A stretch of DNA of 11,233 nt from Zygnema cylindricum (GCA_037447655.1 JBBHKE010002453.1:1-11233), one strand, 5' to 3'. Positions 1 through 6,787 are shown, numbered from the stretch's first letter. Program-made: numbers and translations. The notes: generated by a model from the sequence alone, not told the origin.

Positions 1-2
1 TT

Positions 3-48
<46 letters not shown>
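1..48. repeat. Poly-T tract at the window edge (intronic)
   Basis: The window opens with an almost pure T homopolymer of about 45 bases, followed by more T-rich sequence. On the strand of the ABC transporter gene this lies inside the intron that ends at 302. Such tracts are common here, for example near 6126, 6800, 6860 and at the far end of the window. The exon upstream is outside the window. Confidence 0.9.
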
Positions 49-49
<1 letters not shown>

Positions 50-166
50 AAACCTTTTTATTTTTTCCCTTCTTACTTTTTTTTTCTTTCCTTTTTTTTA
101 GTTTAATGTGTTTTTTGAATAGGAAGTTTCATATTTTTTTCGATTTTTCTCTTGAATTTTTAGCCG

Positions 167-276
167 TAGCCTTTCCTTATCTGTTTCTTATCCGTCCTTT
201 ATACGTTTCTTATCCTTTCTTTAGCCTTTCCTTAACGTTTCTTATCTGTTTCTGAACCGTTTCTTATCCATTTTTT
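167..276. repeat. Two-copy 55-bp tandem repeat just upstream of an ABCB 3' splice site
   Basis: The motif tagcctttcctta begins at 167 and again at 222. Each copy continues with variants of gtttcttatcc, giving two diverged 55-bp units (167-221 and 222-276). They lie in the pyrimidine-rich end of the intron, immediately before the acceptor at 300-302. The unit is built from shorter cgtttcttatc-like words, so it is a small minisatellite. It would act as an extended polypyrimidine tract in the pre-mRNA. Confidence 0.75.
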
Positions 277-302
277 GGTATTTGTTTTGTCGTCTTATAC
301 AG

Positions 303-694
303 CTTTCAAAAAACGAAGGATACTCTTTCGACCATGTTTTTAAAGTGTTTCTTGTGATTATCAGTACTGGATTTGGTGTGGCGGAAGCCATGGCTGTTGC
401 TCCGGATTTTGCAAAAGGAGGGAAGGCCGTCGAGTCTGTTTTTTCTATTCTCGATCGGAAGCCGGGTATCGATTCAGACGAACCGGGAAGTCGTCAGGTC
501 GAAAAACTCGATGGACTTATCGAGTTAAAAGACGTCAATTTCTTTTATCCTTCGCGTCCGGATGTCGTAATTTTTGACGGTTTTTGTTTAAAAATTAACG
601 CCGGGACGACCGTCGCACTCGTAGGCCAATCGGGTTCTGGGAAATCGACAATTATTGGTTTAATTGAAAGGTTTTACGATCCTATTTCCGGAAG
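303..694 (+). CDS. ABCB exon a (end of TMD2 to Walker A of NBD2)
   Basis: The acceptor is cag at 300-302 and the donor is AAG|GTGAGC at 695. The exon starts on a codon boundary (Leu-Ser-Lys-Asn-Glu-Gly-Tyr) and ends in phase 2: the AG at 693-694 joins the first base of the next exon to make Arg131. It encodes the last transmembrane stretch, the linker, the A-loop tyrosine and Walker A. No other AG nearby gives a better start, but the exon start rests on one acceptor call without the upstream exon in view. Confidence 0.88.
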
Positions 695-2531
695 GTGAGC
701 CTCTTTTTTTTTTGGGTATTCCTTTTTTCGGGATGATTGAAACGGTTTTACAGAATGAGTCGTTTTTTTTTTTTTCAAATTTATCAGCATGGAGAAGCTC
801 CGAAACCTTCAAAAAATCATGAAAACACAATAATTATTGGCTTATAAATTAGTCTGTAAGGCCTTTCATTATTTTTTGATCCAGTTTCAAGGAATGGTTC
901 TGAATTCCAAATAAAATAAAAAAATCAAAAAAACCCAAAGCCCCCAATCTCATTTTTTTTTTTACCGAAATGTTCGAATACATACTTACGACTTGCATTC
1001 CTCTTCGTGAACGCGAGTAATTCTTGCTGAAACCCTAAATTTTCCATAAATACTTCTATACAACTTTGCAGTCCCCTTTTTTGTTATGTTTTATCAATCG
1101 GTTTTATTTTTTTTGTCTTTTTTTTATTATATATATATTTTTATTTTATTCCTGTTTTCTCTTCTTTTTCCCAGAATAACCATAGATGGAATCGACATAA
1201 AAAAGTACAATTTAAAATCGTTGCGAAAAAACATCGGTCTCGTTCAACAAGAACCTGTACTTTTTGCAACTTCAATTCGAGAAAATATTTTATACGGAAA
1301 CGAAAATGCGACAGAATCGGAAATTATTAAAGCTGCAACAGCAGCGAATGCTCATAATTTTATTTCGTCTCTTCCCGAAGGTTACGAAACTTTTTGTGGA
1401 GAGAGAGGAGTTCAACTTTCGGGAGGTCAAAAACAGAGAATTGCAATCGCGAGAGCAGTTTTGAAAGATCCCGCAATTTTATTGTTGGATGAGGTAAGGT
1501 TTTGTTTTTTTAAGTTCTTTTTTGTTTGATATTTTTTGACCCTTAATCTACTCTTCTTTGGGCCTTTTCTTGACCCTTTATTTTACCCCTTTTTTACTTT
1601 TTGTTTACCTTTTCTCTAACTTTTTTTCCTTTTTTTCTTTTTGCCCCTTTTCTTTACCCATTTTTTAACCTTTTATCCTCCTCCTTCTCTTTTGCTTATC
1701 TATTTGTTCAACACTGTATCCATTCATTATTTTTTCTATCTATCTATTCACCAATCTATCTAATTCATCTCTAATTCATCTCTATTCCTTCCTTCCTTTC
1801 TTTTTTCCCTTTTCTTCCTTCCTTCCCTACTTTCTTCCTTTCTTCCTTTCTTCCTTCCCTCCCTCCCTTCCTCCGTCCTTCCTTCCTTCCTCCCTTCCTT
1901 CCTTCCTCCTGCCTTCCTCCCTCCCTCCCTCCCTCCCTCCCTCCCTCCCTCCTGTATCTGATTGTTTATGTATTTAATTATCTGATGATTCATTCGTCCA
2001 TTCGCGCATTCATGCGTTCATTTATTACATCATTCATTTGCTTTATTACTTTTTTATTCATATTTGTGGCGACGAGTGAGTGTTCAAATATCGAATCATC
2101 ATTCATTCATCCATTCAGCCATTCACTTCCTTTGTTTCTTATTTCTTTACGTATTTGGTTATTTTAACAGGCGAAGGGTGTTCGCATTGCTGAATCCGAA
2201 AGAGTGTTCAAGTATCTAATCATCATTCATTCATCCATTCAGTCATTTTCTTATTTTGTTTCTTACGTCTTTACGCGTTTGTTTTGCTTAACAGGCGACG
2301 AGTGCTCTCGATGCCGAATCGGAAAGAGTCGTTCAAGAAGCGTTGGATCGACTCATGCAAAATCGAACGACTGTCGTTGTTGCTCACCGATTGTCGACAA
2401 TTCGAAACGCAGACACAATTGCTGTTTTACAAGAAGGAAAAATTGTCGAACAGGGAAATCACGAAACTCTAATGGGAAAAGGAGAAGGAGGATCCTATTA
2501 TTCTCTCGTGAAATTGCAAAGCCATGGATGA
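303..2531 (+). CDS. ABCB-type ABC transporter (P-glycoprotein family), C-terminal end, three exons; 5' part outside window
   Basis: Exons 303-694, 1175-1493 and 2295-2531 join in frame to 315 residues ending at TGA 2529-2531. Residues 1-45 are the end of the second transmembrane domain ([22 protein letters not shown]). The rest is a complete nucleotide-binding domain: A-loop Tyr82 (FFYPSRP), Walker [10 protein letters not shown] 108-116, Q-loop Gln156 (QQEPVLF), signature LSGGQ 212-216, Walker B ILLLDE 232-237 with catalytic Glu237, D-loop SALD 240-243 and switch His268 (VAHRL). All ATPase residues are intact, so this domain should hydrolyse ATP to drive export across a membrane. Full ABCB proteins are about 1,200-1,300 residues, so roughly three quarters lies upstream. 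The wording resembles plant ABCBs (auxin, lipid or xenobiotic exporters); the substrate cannot be told. Confidence 0.95.
695..1174 (+). other. ABCB intron between exons a and b
   Basis: A 480-bp GT-AG intron, AT-rich, with T tracts at 703-713, 762-776 and 952-963. It ends in a long pyrimidine stretch before the acceptor cccag at 1171-1174. I see no gene, decoy exon or transposon in it. Confidence 0.85.
1175..1493 (+). CDS. ABCB exon b (Q-loop, signature, Walker B)
   Basis: The acceptor is ttcccag at 1174 and the donor GAG|GTAAGG at 1494. The exon encodes Arg131 (completed) to Glu237, including [35 protein letters not shown] and ILLLDE. The exon ends exactly after the catalytic glutamate of Walker B, in phase 0, so the D-loop depends on correct choice of the next acceptor. 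Confidence 0.93.
1786..1952. repeat. CCTT/CCCT tetranucleotide microsatellite
   Basis: Continuous polypyrimidine made of cctt and ccct units on the plus strand, ending in an almost pure (ccct)n run at 1918-1951. The opposite strand is a GGGA/GGAA tract. It is intronic. Long pure pyrimidine-purine tracts of this kind can form triplex DNA and vary in length between individuals. Confidence 0.93.
2069..2096 (+). pseudogene. Truncated pseudo-copy of ABCB exon c start (copy I)
   Basis: gcgacgagtg at 2069-2078 is identical to the first ten bases of the true exon c at 2295. It is followed directly by agtgttcaaatatc, which matches the later part of copy II (agtgttcaagtatc), so about 22 bp are missing between them. 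The sequence before it ends in tttgtg rather than an AG, so it has lost its splice acceptor. It is a dead fragment inside the intron. Confidence 0.72.
2171..2212 (+). pseudogene. Pseudo-copy of ABCB exon c start with intact acceptor (copy II)
   Basis: After aacag (2166-2170) the sequence reads in frame as [14 protein letters not shown], aligned without gaps to the true exon's [14 protein letters not shown]; the first 35 bases match at 27 positions. It keeps a plausible AG acceptor and T-rich tract, but the D-loop Ser-Ala-Leu-Asp is gone. Splicing here would read on through intron and enter the real exon out of frame. It is a decoy splice site, not a coding exon. Confidence 0.78.
2295..2531 (+). 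CDS. ABCB exon c (D-loop, H-loop, C-terminus)
   Basis: The acceptor is aacag at 2294; the exon starts in phase 0 with Ala-Thr-Ser-Ala-Leu-Asp. It encodes residues 238-315, including [22 protein letters not shown] and the end [12 protein letters not shown], then TGA at 2529-2531. The end fits the usual ABCB C-terminus (a Y-x-x-L-V-x-x-Q type ending), so the stop is natural. Confidence 0.94.
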   Translation, partial: ATSALDAESERVVQEALDRLMQNRTTVVVAHRLSTIRNADTIAVLQEGKIVEQGNHETLMGKGEGGSYYSLVKLQSHG

Positions 2532-2700
2532 AATTTTGGTTTCAAGGTTTGAGGTTTGAGGTTTTCGAAACTCGAGATCTTCGAGGTTTGTGATCTTCGG
2601 GTTTGGAGTTTTAAGTTTGAATTATCGAGTTTTCAAGTTTAGGGTTAGGGTGGAGGTGTTGTGGAGAAGGGCAATTTCTAGAAAGAAATAAAAGAGGGCG
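2532..2700 (+). other. 3' flank of ABCB: G/T-rich sequence and candidate poly(A) signal
   Basis: Directly after the stop, 2538-2660 is built of gaggttt / gggttt-like words and includes tttagggttaggg at 2638-2650. An AATAAA hexamer lies at 2687-2692, about 155 bp after the stop, and is the nearest candidate polyadenylation signal. It is a motif match only. Another AATAAA, overlapping TGTAAA, lies at 3366-3374. Confidence 0.45.
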
Positions 2701-3840
2701 GATTTTTTTTTGGGTATTTTGGGGTTTTAGGTTCTATGTTTTTGATTTTTGAATTAATAGTATGTTTAGTTAATAAGGTACTAGGACGAAAACGAACACC
2801 CTTCAGAGACGGGTTTTTCATATATTTATTTGAAGGCTTTTTGGGGAAATCAAAAACCATAATTGTTAAAAAAATTGCTCAAAAAGTTTTTAGGGCAGCG
2901 AGGATTCTGATTGATAGAACTTGGGGAGTAAAATATCGTAAAGGGGAGAATTTTTGAAAGAGCCTGGGGTGAATTTTAAAAAAGCATCATTTCCTTAATT
3001 TGTTTCTCAAGTAAAAAGGTTAAAACTTATCCAAGTTAAACAATTTATGTATTTATGAACAGTGTTTATCGATTCGTTTCTTTTCTTTTTCTTCTCCTAG
3101 TGACCTCAGAATATATATATGCACAACTGTTTTTGGCCTCTTTTCTACGATTGTTCTACTAAATTTAAGGATTCTATACGTTTTTTAGGGTTTTTTTATG
3201 AGTTGTACTCCAAATAATAAAAAATATAACAATTTTTAAAGCTAGTTAAGGATTTTAGTGAAAGAAAGGCATTCTCTTTTTGATGTTGTGAATGGAATGA
3301 AAAATATGATTTAAAAACGTTAAAACATGATTTGCATGGGTGTAATTGTATATTGAAAGCGTTTTGTAAATAAAATTATGTTCCCCTTAACCTAAATGCT
3401 TTTTACTCCTATGCCATATTAAATTTATGTTTTAATTTCCTCCTATGTTTAATAGTAATTTGATATCTTTAATGCGTTAGTTGTCCTATTTTACCAACAA
3501 AAATGTGGAAGAAGTGAAGAGCTTAAATTTTATTAAATGGAAAAAATTATGGACGCTAGAGAAGTCCCTAACAGTATAATATATTATAAATTTATTTAAG
3601 CTCTAGTTTACTTTTTGATATTGAAAGGGAGAGGTCCTCGTATATCAACATTTGTAATAAAGTTTTTCCATGTTGGTTCACAAAAAAAGGTGTTTGTTAA
3701 GGCTTGAAATGAATACGCGCCAGTTATTAATAATTTTTTAGTGGTAAAGTATCACACACCCGCTTCATCTCATTGACGGTCTATCTCATCCGTCCATTTG
3801 TGATTCGTCGCGGCCGTACAGAAGCATTGGATCTAACTCG
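2700..3840. other. AT-rich intergenic sequence, no gene recognised
   Basis: No open frame here shows a recognisable protein. The longest (plus strand 2736-2957, 73 codons) has no motif I know, sits in AT-rich sequence and overlaps a frame of similar length on the other strand. No RNA gene stands out. From about 3720 the sequence becomes richer in CG and in tctcatccgtcc-type words, marking the approach to the transposon nest. Confidence 0.6.
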
Positions 3841-3850
3841 TCCAGTACAG

Positions 3851-4051
3851 TACACCGCCAATCGCTATTAGAGTCAAGGATTAAATAGCGTCAAAAAAAA
3901 TTTAGCGTTATTGATTCTAATTTAGTACCTGAGACGTGGCAGATTATGGTCCACCTACTTAAATAGCGTTATTAGTTGTATTTCAGTTTTTTTTTTTTGA
4001 AAAAAGGGCACCGAATTGGCGTTATATACTCTAATAGCGATTGGCGGTGTA
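3851..4051. mobile_element. MITE A1, 201 bp, perfect 24-bp terminal inverted repeats
   Basis: 3851-3874 (tacaccgccaatcgctatta + gagt) is the exact reverse complement of 4028-4051. The interior is non-coding, with atagcg words repeated in both orientations. Immediate flanks are ccagtacag (left, 3842-3850) and cctgttcag (right, 4052-4060), which match at 7 of 9 positions, so a decayed 9-bp duplication is possible. A non-autonomous element; the superfamily is uncertain. Confidence 0.85.
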
Positions 4052-4109
4052 CCTGTTCAGACCACTGCAGCTGTTGACTTCTGAACAACCTATAGCTAAG
4101 GGTGAACTT

Positions 4110-4500
4110 CCATTGGAAGAAAAGTGGGGTTGTTTACTGGAACTCGTACGATTTCGTACAGATTCGTACCATTTTTTTTTTTCGTCAGACGAAACATGAC
4201 GAAGCATGTTTTCAGGATGGCTCCAATTTTATAGGCGTAAGCATCGACCGTTGGATGTCTCACTATTTTAGATTCGCGAAGCAATCGCGCACATCGTCCA
4301 GTGTGAGGAAACTCTCCTCGCGAGGAGAGTTTCCTCACACTGGACGATGTGCGCGATTGCTTACATCCAACGGTCGAATATTACGCCTATTTTATTGGAA
4401 TCATCTTGTTCACATGTTTCATCTGACAAAAAAAAAAATGGTACGAATTTGTACGAATTCGTACGAATTCCAGTAAACAACCCCACTTTTCCTTTAATGG
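4110..4500. mobile_element. Foldback MITE C, 391 bp, almost entirely one inverted repeat
   Basis: The left half (4110-4320) and right half (4321-4500) are reverse complements along nearly their whole length. From the outside in, they share ccatt/aatgg ends, ttttccccac-type arms (aaaagtggggttgtttactgg on the left), repeated gtacgaatt words, a T/A tract, a catgtttc...ctgac segment, taggcgtaa and tcgaccgttggatg. The centre, 4279-4362, is a perfect 84-bp palindrome with no spacer. The left arm has a 20-bp insertion at 4259-4278. No protein is encoded; open frames here are by-products of the symmetry. Confidence 0.9.
4279..4362. repeat. Perfect 84-bp spacerless palindrome
   Basis: The 42 bases at 4279-4320 and the 42 at 4321-4362 are exact reverse complements, meeting at ctcctcg|cgaggag. 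A transcript would fold into an uninterrupted hairpin. Such perfect, loop-free palindromes are usually unstable in replication. Confidence 0.95.
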
Positions 4501-4815
4501 AGTAGAGGCCTAATCCGTCTGTTGACATTTTCGATTCCGCGGTATGAATTCCGTATTACTGAGTTTTGATCGAAACCGTCCGGTGGCAGTTTTGTGTTGT
4601 ACGACGGATCTCATCCGTCAACCATCCAATTAGAAAATAATTTCGAAACTCTAATCTGTACATTTCATGCGGTATTATTGAAAATCTCATCCGTCCATTT
4701 AATGCGTTTTTTTTGAACTCGTCCGTCAATTCTTTTTGACGTCTCAGATTGTCTGATCTGGATAGGTACTAGACTAACACGTGTGAACGTTGTAGAAAAC
4801 TACAGTAATGTGCAG
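4501..4815. other. Unassigned segment between elements C and A2
   Basis: No gene seen. It has transposon-like words: gacggatctcatccgtc at 4604-4620 is a hairpin with 7-bp arms, and atctcatccgtccattt at 4684-4700 repeats exactly a 17-mer at 3783-3799 outside the A1 edge. This suggests fragments of a further, unidentified repeat family. Confidence 0.5.
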
Positions 4816-4873
4816 TACACCGTGAATCGCTATTAGGGTTAAATGTGTTTTTGCCAATCGAAACGTCTATTCT

Positions 4874-4978
4874 CCGTACACACATGTCGGATTGTGGATC
4901 TGACGGTTTCAATTGAAAGGTAAGATTTTCAGCTTCCGATTGGCGGGCTCAAATTGAAAAGTGGACAAGTGTGTACGG
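4874..4978. repeat. Internal inverted repeat within A2
   Basis: ccgtacacacatgtc (4874-4888) and gacaagtgtgtacgg (4964-4978) are reverse complements with one mismatch. Just outside and inside lie gccaatcg (4853-4860) and cgattggc (4938-4945), also inverted. This could be a further small insertion or part of A2's own foldback structure. Confidence 0.7.
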
Positions 4979-4995
4979 GAAAAAGATGTTTTAAG

Positions 4996-5546
4996 CATAG
5001 TTCAAAAGTAGGTAAAAGTAGGCCCATACAATATGCCTAAACATACACTATGGCCTTAAGACCCATATTGTATTGGTCGCAAAATGAAAAATAATAGTAA
5101 CGGGTTGAGTTGCACATCAATCGATAGAGAATTAAACGTCATGTCTAAATTTTGAAAAATATTCGGACAAATTTTTATTTTTCCGTGAGTTTTGAGGTAA
5201 TATTTATTTAAACCGTCAGATTTGGACGATCGGACGGTCGCTGATCAAAGTATCTAAGAAGATCACATGAAAAGCCCATAACACAACTTACGATAGGACT
5301 TTCGTCCGCGTTTTTTTTTTTCCGGGTTTTTTTTACCGCGGAATGTCATCATACGCCGTGTCAGTTCGCTAAAAAATTTCGTCCGGCGGCGTGCGCTGTA
5401 CAATGATGATACGTCAGATTCGTACGTTCGTACAAGAGAATGCACAACGCACACACATACAGTATGCCTACCCTACGCGAGTTTTTTGCCAAGTTTTGTG
5501 CGCCTACCAAAGGCCTACCCATAAAAACGCCTACTTTTGAACTATG
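4996..5546. mobile_element. MITE B1, 551 bp, 17-bp TIRs, 8-bp target duplication
   Basis: It begins CATAGTTCAAAAGTAGG and ends with the exact reverse complement (5530-5546). It is flanked by gttttaag on both sides (4988-4995 and 5547-5554). Subterminal ggcctac/gtaggcc words occur near both ends, and a hairpin pairs 5023-5035 with 5064-5076. An 8-bp duplication would fit the hAT superfamily, but the TIR start is not a classic hAT one. B1 shares its left part, the accgtcagatt...cggacggtcg block and its right end with B2, and has about 220 extra bases at about 5290-5510. Non-coding. Confidence 0.85.
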
Positions 5547-5554
5547 GTTTTAAG

Positions 5555-5859
5555 CATAGTTCAAAAGTAGTTGAAAGTAGGCCCATACAATATGCCGATT
5601 GTATGCAAAACATACAATATGACCTTAAGACCCATATTGTATTTTGACCAAATTGGACCAACTAAAACATCTGAGCCAAATATTGGACCAATTAAAACAC
5701 TCGGACCAAAATATTTTATCTACACCGTCAGATTCGTACGATCGGACGGTCGATGATTAAAGTAGCGAACTAAGAAGATTACATGAAAAGCCAGTAACAC
5801 AACTAACTCTAAAGGCGCCGACCAAAGGCCTACTAAAAAACGCCTACTTTTGAACTATG
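5555..5859. mobile_element. MITE B2, 305 bp, tandem to B1 and sharing its target duplication
   Basis: The left end catagttcaaaagtag (5555-5570) pairs with the right end cctacttttgaactatg (5843-5859). Flanks are gttttaag at 5547-5554 and 5860-5867. The cataca-atatg palindromic block, accgtcagatt...cggacggtcg and aagaagat.acatgaaaagcc match B1 at roughly 85% by eye. B2 lacks B1's 220-bp extra segment, so the two are separate members of one family, not a recent tandem duplication. Confidence 0.85.
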
Positions 5860-5918
5860 GTTTTAAGTGCCGAAAAAATATTAATACTAATAGCGACACA
5901 TGGTGTCCAGTACAGTAC

Positions 5919-6240
5919 TGTACTATTGTGGCAACATACGCAAAGCTGTACGGTTTTTGGTACACCCCAGTGTTTTTTTAAATTGAATATACTATATACT
6001 TTTCCGCTCATACCAAATTCCGTACAATTTCTGTACGATTTTGAACCGGAGCCAAGGAGGGGAGCCACGGAAATAGTTTAGGGTTTGATTCATGGATCTG
6101 TTTTCTACCCGTCCTGAATTCGTTACTTTTTTTTTTTTTTTTTAGATTTTTTAAACCGAATGAGTAAGAAATTTTTAAAACCTTAGGTTGTTACCAATTT
6201 TTTTAACTTGAAGCATGGAAATTCCTTAATAATATTATAG
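5919..6240. other. Intergenic sequence upstream of the kinase gene
   Basis: No gene recognised. It contains several gtac words (cgtacaatttctgtacg at 6021-6037) and a T tract at about 6127-6144. Short opposing frames at about 5844-6081 cross the A2 edge and look like chance. The kinase promoter should lie here or in the following array; I see no convincing TATA element. Confidence 0.5.
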
Positions 6241-6687
6241 AAAGCTAAAGCCCTAAACGTAATAAAACCTAAAATTCATGAAAGTAACCTAAAATCCTTA
6301 TAGGAAAACCCTAAAATTCACAAAAAAAATTGAGGAACCATGAGAAGAAACCCAAATTCTATTAGAAAACCCTAAAATTTCACTTGAAAAACCCTGAATT
6401 CCATAAGAAATCCAAACTCTCAAAAGAAAAAACCTAGAGCTCACAAGTAAAACCCTAGAATTCCCAATCGAAACCTAAAATTTTCAAGAAAAATCCTGAA
6501 AGTTATTGGAAAAATCCTAGATTTTACCATAAAACCCTAATAATAAGAAGGGAAAACCCTGAAAAACTTAAAAAAAACTCTAGAAAACCTTAAATTTCCG
6601 AAAAAACCTTAAAAAATTCTCGAAAATCCTCGAAAATCCTCAGAAAACCCTAAAAATCCTAAAAAATCCTCAAAAGTCAACCCTAAA
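6241..6687 (+). promoter_or_regulatory. Degenerate CCCTAAA (telo-box) array ending at the kinase start codon
   Basis: About 20 variants of aaaaccctaaaattc, spaced roughly 15-30 bp and all in the same orientation, run from ccctaaac at 6251 to aaccctaaa directly before the ATG at 6688. Exact AAACCCTAA occurs at 6306-6314, 6367-6375, 6532-6540 and 6645-6653. Plant telo-boxes of this sequence are known promoter elements bound by TRB-type factors. Whether this array is promoter, 5' UTR, or a decayed internal telomere-like repeat cannot be told. An in-frame TAA at 6610-6612 shows it is not coding up to that point. Confidence 0.7.
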
Positions 6688-6787
6688 ATGGCTGATTTTG
6701 AAGGCCATAGAAGGGAGCTTTCTGTCTCTTCGGAAGTCGGTTTGGACGAAGATCTCACTCTAAAATACGAACTTCTCAACGAATTAG
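6688..6787 (+). CDS. SIK1: SIK1 exon 1 (N-terminus and first Gly of the Gly-loop)
   Basis: The start ATG at 6688 has a good context (aaaATGGC), is the first in-frame ATG after the TAA at 6610-6612, and encodes [17 protein letters not shown] followed by the kinase start [11 protein letters not shown]. The donor is TTAG|GTCAGT at 6788, phase 1, splitting Gly34. An upstream exon with a longer N-terminus cannot be excluded. Confidence 0.82.

Larger units (their letters stand above)
1494..2294 (+). other. ABCB intron between exons b and c, 801 bp
   Basis: A GT-AG intron with three zones: T- and CCTTT-rich sequence (1500-1785), CCTT/CCCT microsatellite (1786-1952), and an ATTCATTC-rich tandem duplication containing copies of the exon c splice junction (about 1979-2294). 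The correct acceptor is aacag at 2290-2294, because only this one restores the SALD D-loop and the H-loop reading frame. Confidence 0.85.
1979..2294 (+). repeat. 124-bp tandem duplication that copied the exon c splice junction
   Basis: An attcattcatccattcag tail followed by T-rich sequence and aacag occurs at 2097-2170 and again at 2221-2294, exactly 124 bp apart. Each is followed by a gcga-type exon head (2171 and 2295). A third, shortened head lies at 2069 (gcgacgagtg, same as the true exon start), preceded by a more degraded ATTCATTC tail from about 1979. The array therefore has two recognisable pseudo-copies and the functional junction, with copy I missing about 22 bp. Confidence 0.85.
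4816..5906. mobile_element. MITE A2, second copy of family A, interrupted by B1 and B2
   Basis: The left end (4816-4839) is a diverged copy of the A1 TIR (tacaccgtgaatcgctatta). The right end (about 5886-5906, ctaatagcgacacatggtgt) is its inverted counterpart, matching at about 18 of 24 positions. Removing B1, B2 and two copies of their 8-bp target duplication leaves about 219 bp, close to A1's 201 bp. Internal words also correspond (cagattatgg in A1, cggattgtgg in A2). So A2 is an older A-type element that later received B insertions. Confidence 0.75.
3840..5918. mobile_element. Composite transposon-like unit A1-(C)-A2 with identical 14-bp sequences at both outer edges
   Basis: The same 14 bases, gtccagtacagtac, lie at 3840-3853 and 5905-5918, overlapping the outer ends of A1 and A2. 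The outer TIRs pair from CACC (3853 on) to GGTG (ending 5905). Because the direct repeat overlaps the TIRs, the target duplication could be 8, 10 or 12 bp. The right edge reads on as gtacagtactgtac (5910-5923), a perfect 14-bp palindrome, so the original target was probably palindromic. The reading is that A1, the DNA between, and A2 inserted as one unit. No transposase is encoded. Confidence 0.6.

Noticed and set aside
1760-1993. Minus-strand Glu/Gly/Arg/Lys-rich frame of 77 codons
   Set aside because: Reverse strand of the CCTT/CCCT microsatellite.
2171-2593. Copy II of exon c as a real alternative exon
   Set aside because: It loses the D-loop and enters the true exon out of frame, so it cannot make a working transporter.
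2678-2957. Overlapping frames on both strands after the ABCB gene (60 and 73 codons)
   Set aside because: No recognisable motif, AT-rich, and mutually overlapping; likely chance.
4096-4476. Opposing open frames of 80-124 codons on both strands
   Set aside because: They lie on the two arms of foldback element C. Both strands read nearly the same peptide because of the symmetry, and no protein family is recognisable.
3851-5906. An autonomous transposon with a transposase gene
   Set aside because: No frame in the unit is long enough or shows transposase motifs; all parts look non-autonomous.
5844-6081. Two 74-codon frames on opposite strands
   Set aside because: They span the A2 edge and intergenic DNA, with no recognised protein.
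6241-6687. CRISPR-like or satellite array
   Set aside because: Units are too degenerate and irregularly spaced, and the genome is eukaryotic; telo-box variants explain it better.
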